Source: Panagrolaimus kolymaensis (taxonomy: Eukaryota > Nematoda > Chromadorea > Rhabditida > Panagrolaimidae). From it: a stretch of DNA of 64,000 nt. The first letter of the stretch is position 1; every line of letters starts with the position of its first letter. The notes beneath the pieces are model-generated. The model was not told the origin of the DNA, ran no database searches, and saw only the letters and a list, made by a program, of their open reading frames with translations. Of the stretch, positions 11,501-21,700 are shown one piece after another. Position numbers and translations under genes: made by a program. The stretch is from assembly GCA_028622995.1 (NCBI GenBank), contig JAJQJQ010000024.1:1054001-1118000 (forward strand), written 5' to 3'.

Positions 11501-13864
11501 AGTGAAAGTATTGAGAGGCTTCAGGTTCACTTACCTGAGCAACAAACGATTGCGATGGCCGAAGATGCTACGGTTTCCGATATGATTCGAGATGCGATGA
11601 AAAAGTCAAAGTTATTAGCGTTCTTTGATTTAAATAGAAATGCGCCAAACGGAGTTAATCGAAATCTTACGTATGTAGAGCTTTGCCACCATTTTACATG
11701 GGACGCAAAAAAACGCGAATGGCATACACGTTTGAGAACTACGAAACCGAAATGTCCACGAATGTACGCTGTTAACCCGAAAAACACCGAATTGTTTTAC
11801 CTTCGAAAGTTATTAACGATTGTTAAAGGTCCAAGAGATTACGAAGATTTACGTAGAGATCCTTACGATCCTAATGCAATTCATGCAACGTTCCGCGAAG
11901 CGTGTGTAGCACGAGGATTGGTTGAATCCGATCAAATTTATTACGATGCGTTACACGAAGGAACGTTTTTCAATTTACCGAGAGAATTACGACGCTTATT
12001 CGCACGAATCGTTGCTCATTGTGATGTTGAAGCTCCGTTATGGTTATGGAATCAGTTTCGTCATCAGTTAATCTCTGATTTACTTCGAAGTCATCGCGGT
12101 GATCAAGATCTTGCGGAAACTTTAGCATGGCGTCAAGTTTTACGAATGATTATTAACAATGAGCGATCGCTTGAAGATTATCCAATTCTTCAAATGGTTG
12201 CTGAAATTGTTGGTATTGATGACGAAAGCGTTGATATTACGGCACACCGTCTCCGAGGCGATCAAATGCGAGGAACTTTGAATCCCGAACAAGCGAATGC
12301 GTACGAAGCGATTATGCAAAGAGTCGTCAATCCAGATAATTCTGCGGCCTGCTTTTACATTGATGGCCCAGGAGGTTCAGGAAAAACGTATCTTTTTAAT
12401 TGTTTATTTTCGAATTTGGTTGCGTCCGATACCGATGTTGTTATTATGGCATGGAGCGGTATTGCAGCAAGTTTATATGAAACGGGGCGAACAGCTCATA
12501 ACGTATTTAAGCTTGATTTTCCGTTCGGCGAAGAAAGTCAATCCGGTGTAGTTTCTTCGGATTCACTTGGACAAGCGTTACGTAAAGTTAAAGTTGTTGT
12601 CTGGGATGAAACACCGATGGCACCACGAAGAGCACTTGAAGTTGTTGATGAAAAGTTACGCGAAATTATGAATAACGACACTCCGTTCGGTGGAAAGGTT
12701 ATCGTTTGCGGTGGAGATTTTCGTCAGTTAGGACCCGTTGTGAAAAACGGTACGCGTAACGATGTTATCCGAAATAGCGTTAAGATGAGTCCGCTTTGGC
12801 CTCTTTTCTCGGCGAATAAATACGATTTGATTAGTAACGAAAGAGCCGATAATAACGGAGATGATTTTGCGGAAACGATATTGAGGATTGGAAACGGAAG
12901 CGCAAACGATGTTCACGGCAAAGTATCGTTACCCGAAGAGTGTATTAGTGAGAGTGATTTAGTTGAGGTTATTTTCGGTGATGTTATAAGGAATAACGAT
13001 TTAAATGCGTTTGCGTCTAGAGCTATTCTTTCCACGGTTAATGCTGAAGTTGATACGTATAACGAAGCGATTATCGATTTACTTGATAGCGAAACCGAAA
13101 GGATTTATCAAGCTGTCGATCGAGTTGAAGATAACGTATTTGAGTATAGCCCCGAACACTTTGAGACTTTTAAGCCAAACGGTTTCCCTGCGTACAAGCT
13201 ACGACTTCGAGTAAATGCGGTGATTATGCTTATGCGTAACTTGAGCATCCGAGAAGGTTTATGTAACGGAACGCGACTAATTGTAAAGAGACTTGAACGT
13301 AACATTATTGTTGCTGAAAAGTTGACAAATCGAAGCGATAATAACGAAGATAACATGGTAATGATTCCACGAATTACGCTCCTCGACGATTCAAGCGTTT
13401 TGAAAGTTTACCGCACACAATTTCCGGTTCGAGTTGCGTTCGCTTTAACGATTAATAAAGGACAAGGACAAACGTTTGACTGTGTAGGAGTTGATTTCAG
13501 TAAAGGAATTTTTACGCACGGCCATTGTTATGTTGCTCTTTCTCGCACTCGTGCATGGGATAAGCTTCATATTAAATTGCCCGCCGACGATGTGAACAGT
13601 ACGCGAAATATCGTTTACAACGAACTTTTGAACGACGATCCGCGTTCAGTAATGTCTCCGGATGCTCCAGATTATGCAGCGTTAAATCCGGATTGGAACG
13701 ATGAGAATGACGTAAATATGGAAGTTGAAGAAGAGCCTATCGATGAAGATAACGAAGTTATACAAAATGTTTCCGGTAACGATTTAGTTGATTTAGAGTA
13801 TGAGATTAGCGATGAGTGGGACGATAACATTGAAATGAATGATATAGTTAGCGATTCTGATTAG
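8573..13864 (+). CDS. Helitron Rep/helicase transposase (1763 aa)
   Basis: An uninterrupted ORF with all parts of a Helitron transposase. Residues 1-120 are acidic and include three GLRAN repeats. Residues about 140-300 are heptad-like coiled-coil repeats of the QREARLADLRERNRLSRD type. A Cys cluster near 326-355 (CTFCSG...CCNCG) looks like a zinc finger. The Rep domain has the HUH motif GLPHIH (about 784) and the two catalytic-type tyrosines in VNYLFKYLFKG (about 923). The Pif1/RecD-like helicase has Walker A GPGGSGKT (about 1265), Walker B VVWDETP (about 1341), GDFRQLGPV, and the C-terminal motifs INKGQGQTFD and CYVALSRTR. The Rep domain nicks and joins single-stranded DNA and the helicase unwinds it. 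There are no stops or frameshifts and no motif is missing, so it could be active or recently active. It lacks an extra endonuclease or RPA domain. Confidence 0.95.
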   Translation: MQANVNASDENVNGLRANSGLRANNHGLRANLRNDELENVERSDEVNEIELMEVEDNVSEPILMGAMIDANVIEGEELIPNEEVQLAAAISEDFATYCRRKKIRSSAANRRKWTRHRQSDEERLSELERLRQQRREARQRESAGQRALRLADLRERNRLSRDDEDNGQREARLADLRERNRLSRDTQDDEQREARLVADREQHALSRDNESDEQREARLAALRERNRLSRDNEDVEQQEARLHAQRILQASQRENESVEEQEARLEDDRVQHALARENETQAGRVQRNESRRTDYERQRENPANAFRAANSDNVEQFTLGERDTPCTFCSGLHYTCENRTAQGTYDNCCNCGRVKVDFEPDFPEQLKAMLKREEGTDWRPFHDKINKYNTSVSFAYMKGEMRQLPGIFHYRVHGEVMHVLPRYTDPLPGQRPAFGQLWIVETNDAIEYRCQAPFASDCERRIFEFLHTLLANINEYANIYRMLHDIEDEEREVAEREGRTPKVCKILFKKTTNNTSDTYALPTVSNEVAGIFICDENGDIPWNDIQVQRKCNDGEPPMAQRISKYSKHCEPLTFVLFNPYGRGDFWHYDRPKNPSNPQGGKLTALQYFLYKLALRTENEDEPFNPILHGGKLLSKYLVWSFTIVDNERLKFLRLNQKKLRVDTYTGLTDYLRNVGEANDSLPGKKFVLPSSYTMGPRSQSEFLNDANAMCQKHGKPSLFITKTCNPDDPDITRHLFENQRAYDRPDVVDIVFNYHVKQFVKEMKSGIFGKVKAFLYVVEFQKRGLPHIHSLWWFEEEWNDIAKINDFISAELPDRESDPVLYDLVVKHMLHRPCGEYDPNAMCMQDGTCKRHFPKAFSEETTFDENSYPTYRRRNDGKQATVNFKGRPFILDNRSVVPYNAYLLKRFGCHINIEVVCSLRTVNYLFKYLFKGPDRINIEISSGQVNYDEIQCFLDARYLSAHEACWRLYKFDMHFSSESIERLQVHLPEQQTIAMAEDATVSDMIRDAMKKSKLLAFFDLNRNAPNGVNRNLTYVELCHHFTWDAKKREWHTRLRTTKPKCPRMYAVNPKNTELFYLRKLLTIVKGPRDYEDLRRDPYDPNAIHATFREACVARGLVESDQIYYDALHEGTFFNLPRELRRLFARIVAHCDVEAPLWLWNQFRHQLISDLLRSHRGDQDLAETLAWRQVLRMIINNERSLEDYPILQMVAEIVGIDDESVDITAHRLRGDQMRGTLNPEQANAYEAIMQRVVNPDNSAACFYIDGPGGSGKTYLFNCLFSNLVASDTDVVIMAWSGIAASLYETGRTAHNVFKLDFPFGEESQSGVVSSDSLGQALRKVKVVVWDETPMAPRRALEVVDEKLREIMNNDTPFGGKVIVCGGDFRQLGPVVKNGTRNDVIRNSVKMSPLWPLFSANKYDLISNERADNNGDDFAETILRIGNGSANDVHGKVSLPEECISESDLVEVIFGDVIRNNDLNAFASRAILSTVNAEVDTYNEAIIDLLDSETERIYQAVDRVEDNVFEYSPEHFETFKPNGFPAYKLRLRVNAVIMLMRNLSIREGLCNGTRLIVKRLERNIIVAEKLTNRSDNNEDNMVMIPRITLLDDSSVLKVYRTQFPVRVAFALTINKGQGQTFDCVGVDFSKGIFTHGHCYVALSRTRAWDKLHIKLPADDVNSTRNIVYNELLNDDPRSVMSPDAPDYAALNPDWNDENDVNMEVEEEPIDEDNEVIQNVSGNDLVDLEYEISDEWDDNIEMNDIVSDSD
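8612..8668 (+). repeat. Short tandem repeat GGCCTTCGGGCAAAC in Helitron ORF
   Basis: Three near-identical copies of a 15-bp GC-rich unit (GGCCTTCGGGCAAAC), two nearly adjacent and one slightly further on, encode three GLRAN copies at the N-terminus of the transposase. The unit length is a multiple of three, so the frame is kept. Confidence 0.85.
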
Positions 13865-13866
13865 AT

Positions 13867-14490
13867 CGATGTTGCGTTTGTTATAGCGATGAGTTGCGTT
13901 TTGAGCATATTTACAATGTTATATCAGTTGTAAGTATTAAATGTCCTGCCAATTTATTGGATAAATGCGTGCCTTCTCGGAGGCAAGTATGAGGTGCATT
14001 ATGCTTAAATCACCTCAGGTGATCCACATGCTTAACATAGCGCATTGTTGACAGTTTAATGCCTGGTATGGTCATATGTAATAATTGCACCTGCGTTACG
14101 TATGAGATGGGATTTTTTGACCCTTTTTAAGGGTTTTAATTTCCTTATGAACGATAAAAGTTGCGTCATGAAGTTTTACGGAAATTTTCAACGATAGTAC
14201 TTCAAGTAAGAAAAGTTATACGATGTTTATGTTAGCGATGAGAAAAGGCTTGACCATATATACAAGGCCATATGCAGTAGCAAGTAAGAAATGTCATGCC
14301 TATTTATGGGATAAATGCGCGCTTCCTCGGAAGCGAGTATGTGGTGCTTGCTCAAATCACCTCAGGTGAGCCACATGCTTAACATAGCGCATTGTTGACA
14401 TTTTAGTACCTGGTATGATTATATATGTTGATTGCACCTCCGTACGTATAAGATGCGGTTTCTTTGCCCTTTTAAAGGGTGTTGTTGACC
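13867..14490 (+). repeat. Two diverged ~280-bp direct repeats 3' of Helitron ORF
   Basis: A first copy (about 13867-14145) and a second (about 14220-14490) align over their whole length. Shared blocks include GATAAATGCG, TCACCTCAGGTGA and CACATGCTTAACATAGCG, and each copy ends in a short perfect hairpin (ACCCTTTTTAAGGGT; CCCTTTTAAAGGG). TCACCTCAGGTGA is itself palindromic. They sit where Helitrons carry their 3' termination hairpin, so the simplest reading is a duplicated 3' end or subterminal repeat. Confidence 0.75.
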
Positions 14491-14760
14491 CAGAACTAAC
14501 AACTATCCTCCAATATGCTGAGAACCTTGACGAGGTTTGGAGGCTTACTATTGAAGTTATTACTGTTTACAGTAATGCACTTTAATAAACCAATACTCAG
14601 CCATTTTTGTTTTAGTTTATGTTGTGTTACAGTTTTTTTATTGTCGTTGTAAACATGTAACAGTTCCGTAGATACATTTGAATAATTGTATGTTTAGTTT
14701 GAGGGACTTACCGAAGGTAAGGCCCCAATGTTCTTGTATTTCAATAAAGTACTAATATTT

Positions 14761-16925
14761 AAACTTTTGTTGTTGTATCTAATATAAACTTTTTTGATTG
14801 ACTTATTGCTTTGATTATATTCATTTTTTCTGTTTATGTGGTTATCTTACGTTTTGAAACATTGCTTTTAGCTTATGAGATGATATGCGATCAAGATTGT
14901 TATTCTTCTTGGCTTCCATTGCTTGTATTCTTCTCAATTTGCTGAATTTATGCCTGTTTTAACACATCATTGAAACTAAAACAACAAAAGTAAAATTATG
15001 AATGAAGCTTTATAAAGCTATTGTATCTTGTGATTACAAGCTTTGATATTTCACGGTTAAACAAGAAAGGTTTATTACAAATAACAGATTCTCATCGGTA
15101 AATTTCTCGTTACCATCAATAATGATTTCCATTATAAAGATTTCAAACAAATGTGGATAATCTCAAAAACAAACAATCGTAAAGCTATAAACGAACAAAC
15201 AAAGTTTTTGAACTTTGATTTTTCAACCTCAATCATTTTCAAATTCTCTTATTTTACTTTTGAAGTGATTTACTTTTACATCCCTATTTTTTCTCTAATT
15301 TGATCCATCTTTTTTTGCTTCCTTTTTTATCTTTTCCCTCGTTTTTTTTTTGGCTACCAACTATGTTGACGATGGCGGCGGTGGAGGCTATGCTTTCTTT
15401 GTTGTTTGTTACTCTTAAATTGTACAAGTTCGAATGTACAGACATGAGGAGGACACTTCAGTACAAATGAGTATCTTATCGAAAACGGATTTATTTTTCC
15501 ATTTCACTTTCTCATATTCTATTCTCTTTTTTTATCGATTCTAAATACGGAAGCACAAACATCATTTTCCATCTTTAAAAAGAAAAAATGCTTATCAGAA
15601 AATTTGTACTTAGAAAAGAAAAGCTTCTTTTTTTATTTCTTCAATTTTCTTTTCTTTTGTTTGATTGAAAGAAAAAAGCTATCTACCGAAACTTTTTAAA
15701 GGTTATGCAGAATAATAGAAAAAGAAATATGATCAAGGTACATTGAGAAGTTTATGTAGTATTTTTCTTCTCTTTTTAGCAACGGTCTTTAAAAAAGATA
15801 ACAACAAAAGAAGAATAAAAACCATAAATCATGACGATTAGTAGCAAACGAACGATGATTGACCGTATATGTTCAATTTAAAAAATAAAGTTTTTGCAGA
15901 TTTACAAAAAGTTTTAAGTAAATAAATTTAAATCAAAATTTCGCAATTTAAAGCAAAAAAGGAAGAAAAAAAATTTACAAAATTATAATAATCGAAAGTT
16001 CTTGGATGATTTATAATCGCTGATGAAACGGTAGATTTTTTTTTTGTTATTTATTTCCCTCTAATTTAGTATCACTATTAGCTGCTTTCTCCCGAGAACA
16101 TGAATGCCGATTTAAAAATTGTATATATAAAATTAATAATTGTATCTCTGTTGCTACCCTATTTCGATAACAAACATGTCCATATTTTTTATTTTTTTGA
16201 TCACAAAGTTTTTCCTCGCAATTCTTTATCCCAAACAAAACAAAAAATGATCATAAAAAACAAAGAGAAAATCCATCCCATTTTTTTATTTTGTCAATGT
16301 TATTTTGATTTTTTTCTTTGAAAATCATTTTATAGTTTCTCTCTATTTCTCTATCACATTTGTTTCGAAGTTCGAACACAACAACAATAATAAATAATAT
16401 TTTGTGTGTGTCATTATTTATGACTCATCTATCTCTTCATCCTCTTTCAACAAAAAAGGAGATACCTCGCATTTATTTTTGTTCGTCGTTTGTGCATTTG
16501 CGCAATTGTCGGTTCCTTGTTTTACATGTTTTTATTTTCGAGTATCACCTGAGGGCGGAGAGAAAAAAGAGAGACAGACACCATCCATCTCTCTCTTTTT
16601 TTTTTTAATGACGTAAAAGGTTTGAGTTTGATATTTTTGAATTTTAAAAGAAAAAAATGTTTTGTTTTTTATGTATAAAAAAGGAAAACGGATTTGGTTT
16701 TCCTTTTTATGTTTTGTCAGAAAAATTAAATCACTTTTTTTTTTAACTCTAAAAATAGTGATTTTAAAATTTTTGAGTTGAGCGAATCGGAAAATTGACT
16801 GTCTAACACGGAATCGTAATTTTCACGTGGAGAGATCTTAATGCTTTTATCACAGATTTTTTGTTGTTGTTTTTTTACTTAAAATTTTCCATACTTTTAA
16901 AACCATCATTTTTCAGAACTAAAAA
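14761..16925. other. Intergenic, no gene recognised
   Basis: AT-rich DNA without coding exons that I can support. It carries a 12-bp hairpin at 16680-16710 (listed separately) and the leader of the first PiT gene, with a TTTTTCAG acceptor at 16916, nine bases before its ATG. Confidence 0.5.
16680..16710. repeat. Inverted repeat AAAAAGGAAAAC / GTTTTCCTTTTT
   Basis: A perfect 12-bp stem around an 8-nt loop, about 215 bp before the first PiT gene. The function is unknown; A/T-run content makes chance formation easier than usual. Confidence 0.4.
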
Positions 16926-18762
16926 ATGGACATAATTACTTCAACCATTTCCATTTTATCTTCCACACTTCCAATCGATCTCGATGCCTTTCAAACCACT
17001 TTTTTCTGGGCCATCATCGTCGGCTTTATTTTATCTTTTTTTCTTGGTTTTGGAATGGGAGCCAATGATGTATCAAATGCATTTGGAACTTCAGTGGGTT
17101 CAAAAGTTTTAACCATTTTTCAAGCTTACGTCCTTGCAACCATTGTTGAATCAGCTGGAGCTATTTTATTGGGTGCAAATGTGGCGGATACAATTCGAAA
17201 AGGTGTCGTGGATGTAAAACTTTATCAAAATGAACCACAAATATTATTACTTGGTCAAGTAGCAATATTGGGTGGTGGAGCAACATGGTTATTTATTGCG
17301 ACTATTTTACGTTTACCTGTTTCCACAACTCATAGCATTGTCGGTGCAACTTGTGGGTTTACATTGTTAATGAAAGGGACTGAGGGAATTCAATGGATGA
17401 AAATTGCAGAAATTGGTAAACTTTTTTGATTAATTAAAAAAGACGCGAAAAATTATAACAGATTTTAAGAAGAAAATAATGTTAAAAACTAATTAGCCAA
17501 TCTACTTTAAATAAAGTCTTCTCTATTTTTTCAGTTGCATCATGGATAATTTCGCCTTTATTTTCTGCCATCATTTCATGCCTAATTTATTTATTTGTTG
17601 ATTTTGCTGTTTTACGTCGAAAAAATCCTTTGGAATGTGGGTATCGAATTCTTCCGCTATTTTTCTTTATTGTTTTTACATTTAATTCCATTGCCGTTCT
17701 TTTTAATGGAAGCAAGGTTCTTGGATTTAATGGACTCAGCATTTTAAATACAGCGATTGTTTCATTTTCTATTGGACTCATTGCTGCTGGACTTTCTCAA
17801 TTTATTCTTATTCCATGGCTTCGAAAATGGGTGGAACGTAAAGAAGGCACCAACGATGAAAAGGTTGTTAAAGTTGGAGGAAGTGGAGAAAATTTATCCA
17901 TTGTAATTATGGATGATAATAAAAAAAATTTACCATCTCTTTATGGTTCAGTGAATAGTAGCGTCGTGGATTTAGTTGCTGCTTCGGCTTCAACAACTTC
18001 ATCTCAAAATCCAATAATCATTCAGCACCATCATTCTCGACATCAACCATTTAAATTTTCACCTAAAGGAATTTGGCGATGGTTAATTCCATCTAAAAAT
18101 CGAATAGAAGATGCTAAAACAATTCGAATGTTTTCTTCATTACAAATTTTTACTGCTTGCTTTGCTGGATTTGCACATGGAACAAATGATGTTAGGTAAG
18201 AAGGAAGGATTGCTAAAATTTTATTGTTGTGGGACTCAAAATATTTAATTTCGAGATATTTTAACCTAAAATAATATTTTCCCCTTCAAATCCTAAATAA
18301 ATAATTGAAAGCTCTTACATATATATTTTTTGTTTCAGTAATGCCATAGCTCCATTAACCGCATTAATTTCAATTTATTCTGAAGCTAATGTCCTTCAAA
18401 CAAAACCCACTCCACTTTGGATTCTTTTATTTGGAACTGCTTCAGTTTGCATAGGTCTTTGGATACTTGGACATCGAGTAATTAAAACTATTGGAGATCG
18501 AGTGACTGAAGTAAATCCAGCTAGTGGATTTGTAATTGAAATGGGTGCAGCAACCACGGCGATGATAGCTTCAAAACTTGGCCTTCCTATTTCCACCACC
18601 CATGCTTTGGTTGGTTCTGTGGTTGGAGTGGGAATAGTTAAATCTGGTGAAGGAGTGGATTGGAAAGTTTTTAGAAATATTGCTCTTTCATGGTTTATTA
18701 CTTTACCCGCGAGTGGATTAATTAGTGCAGGAATTATGTATTTGCTTACACTTTTTTTGTAA
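16926..18762 (+). CDS. PiT-family sodium-phosphate symporter, paralog 1
   Basis: Three exons (16926-17415, 17535-18195, 18339-18762) give 524 aa. The protein is a multi-pass membrane transporter with the two inverted PiT signatures: [18 protein letters not shown] near residue 43 and FAHGTNDVSNAIAPL near 380. Each half also has the paired [13 protein letters not shown] / LPISTTHALVGS motif. A hydrophilic central loop between the halves is rich in Ser, His and Asn, as in PiT1/PiT2. It takes up inorganic phosphate with sodium at the plasma membrane. In the second signature it has GTNDV where its paralog has the usual GANDV. The start is 9 bp after a TTTTTCAG acceptor, which suggests trans-splicing. 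It is paired in tandem with the gene at 24.6 kb; nematodes commonly have several PiT (pitr) genes. Confidence 0.93.
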
Positions 18763-21700
18763 AACTAAAACTAAGCTCAAATAAAAATATTTTTATTAGG
18801 ATAAGAAATTCTTTTTAAAGCTTTCTTTAAAATTTATTAGATTGAATTTTCCTATAATATTTTTTTTATTGATGGTTTTTTTTAATGCTTGCTTTATGTT
18901 GACCATAATATTTTTGATTTTTTTTTCTTCATATTTATTTGTATGCTTGTAAATTTTGTTATAGTTGTTTGTTGATACGGGTGTATTTTGTGGTTAGAAT
19001 TTTACAACACAAAAAATGTTTATCGTTGTTTGAATAAACCTTAATTTTTTGGAACATAAAAATCATGTAAATCAAATTTCTTTATTTTCCATTCAAAAAA
19101 AGTAAAAACTATATTTCTGCAACAAGCTTCAAAATAATTTCCACATTAGTAAAAACTTTTAAAAATGTTCTGTTGGCCACACGTTTGACTTTTCTGTAAA
19201 GTTGAATATTATCTGTTGGACTTTATTTTTTCTTTTTTTCTTGAAAAATCATACTGTAAAAACCACCCATCCATCCTTAGATTCCTAAATAATGGCATTT
19301 GACCTTTGGAATTACTGCAATAAAAAGTGAGAGTTTCAAAGCACAATCAATTTCTTTGATTTTGGTTTTGTGTATACTTTCTTTCACTCATCATAATTTT
19401 TTTCTCATAAAACATGAACTTAGACTTTACAACATTGAAATAAAGAAGTTGGCCGAAATCAAAGTGTCGTAAAAAAAGAGAAAAAGAAATCAAAGCATTC
19501 TCAATTTTATGATAAATATTTGGCGAGCAGCGGCGGCGACAGTGTTCGATATTATTGTTACCTCCATCCAACAAGCAAAAAAACAAAAATGAGGCTTCTA
19601 CAAAAAAATTGTGATATTGAAATTATTTCACTGTTTTTTTATGTTTTTCAAAACTTCAAAAAACGTTCATCGTCGTCTCCTCTTTGTTTTCCGAAACATT
19701 CGCGGAGACATGAAGCTTGGTGTCAACGAAAAATGAACCCTTTTTTTAGAAGATTTTTTTTAAACATTTTTATGTTTTGAAAGTTCAACAATAATAAAAT
19801 ATTAAAATAAGAAATTATTGCAATTTTTTTGCAATAAAAAAATATTGGTTTTTGCTTTTGTAAAAAAAGGAATAAAAAACTATTCTTTGAACATTCCAGA
19901 TTTTTGACTTCTCTTTCTGTAGTCGAAGGTGCTTGCTTCTAAAAATAGTTTTTTGTCCTCAAAAAAAGGATGCATTAGAAGGCGAGTTTCCAAGTAGAAA
20001 TGAATGATAAGGAAATATCTATCTCTGTACCTTCTTTGATCAAAAAAAGTAAAAGAGTGCTGAAAACATAAAAAGAAGCAAAAAAATAAAAGTTGTTGTA
20101 GCGGCTTTGTAGGGACCGAGATAGCTTTTGTAAAAAATATTAATGGCTTTCATAAGTAAAAAATGAAAGTGAGAAACTTTTTAAAAATTTTATAACAAAA
20201 AATTGTTATGATTTTTGTATTTAAAAAAAAGCTTAATAGCATGGAGTCTAGCAGAATATCATATGTACTGTATCTCGATGAAGCAAATAAACAAAAAAAG
20301 TTTGTAATATTTATATTTTTTATTTTTTATTTTTCATTAATGTTCATTAATTTCCGAAATTACAAATTTGTTTATTGTCGCATCTGTTTTGACATCAGGA
20401 GCTGAGTTGTAAGCGTAGAAGTTTAACACCACTTTGATTTTTCCATTTGTTTTTTTGTACCCATTGATTGTTGTTGGTCATATTTTTAAGGTCACATACA
20501 TTAGTGTCCCAATTGTCCAACTATTCAAGAACAACTAAAAAAAGAAAAGAATAATCGGCTTATAAGTTTATCAAAAAAAAAAAAGAAGAAGAGAATAGTA
20601 TCTATTTTCTTAATTCTTTACATACATTTATTTTTCTTTTTCTTTTGCGATAATAATGAAAACTTGGTCTTTTGAAAAGTAGGGTAATAATGAGTTTAAA
20701 GTTTTTTATGTATATATTATTCAGAGATCAAAAATAATGCAAAAATTGAAAAATGAAGGGAAAATGATAAACTTTTTTTAAATTTTTGCGGACGTCAAAA
20801 AAAATACGTATGTGTGTTTAGTAAAAATTTTTTGTAAGCCATCCATCATCTTTTCTGAATCATCAACGTTGTTTTGTATTTATTGGTGTATTTTGTAAAA
20901 TTTTTAAATTTGGACCATTGTCAAAAGATCAAATGTCCAAGCGAATAAAAGAAGAAAACGTTAGTGAGAAAGAGGAGCGCCAGAAATTCCATCACCATCA
21001 CTTTTGCATATGATTATAAAAAAAATATGCATTCAAAACTTGAAGAAAAAAACAAACTTAACTCGATGAAAAATTAAATAAATATGCAAATTAATAGTAA
21101 TAATATCTCGTATGTATCTAAAAGCTATACGGTATTTGGCTAGTTTCAAAGGAAATTAATTTAATAGAATTTAAAAGTTTCCATTCACAAACATGTTTTG
21201 ACAGTATCACATATTTGGTTTTCAAAGATTATTCACTTTTTGCATTTTTTTCTATGCATTTTAAAAAATCACACGAAAATCCATTTAAATCGGATCATAA
21301 TTTTTTTGATAAAAGTATTTTTCTTTGAAAATCAAAAATATTGTAAAAAATATTTTACAATGTATCAAAAAAATTCGAGGAAAAAAAATTAAGCTTTTAT
21401 ACTGCTACTGTTTTGATATTTTCCTCTCTGCACTTTTTTTTCTATAAAATATTTAGTACTTTTCTTTACCACAAAGAAAAATAAAATTAAAAATAATATC
21501 AATTCAATCCTATGATGGATGTATGTTTTTATTTTTGGAAAAGGTAAAAGAACATCGTCGACGACGATCACGACGACTTCGTCTATTTGCAGCTGCTGCT
21601 TCTTGTTTCTATGTTTGTGTATGTATGTTTTTCAAAAAAGATAAAAAAGTTGTTATTACTTTTCACTCACCACTTTCATAAGGTAATGGAAGGCAGCAGT

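Larger units (their letters stand above)
8567..14760 (+). mobile_element. Helitron, probably full length
   Basis: A rolling-circle DNA transposon recognised from its single Rep/helicase ORF (8573-13864) followed by hairpin-bearing non-coding sequence. Its base composition is visibly less AT-rich than both flanks, with many CG dinucleotides, consistent with an origin elsewhere. Candidate 3' structures are two diverged repeats that each end in a CCCTTT/AAAGGG hairpin (about 14120 and 14467), a CCTCCAA...TTGGAGG inverted repeat near 14512-14547, and a stem CTTACC-GAA-GGTAAG at 14707-14721, followed about 30 bp later by CTAA|T near 14751. The element ends given are estimates. Confidence 0.8.

Noticed and set aside
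8880..13356. Open frames on other strands and frames within the Helitron ORF
   Set aside because: They are shadows of the long transposase frame, which contains all family motifs.
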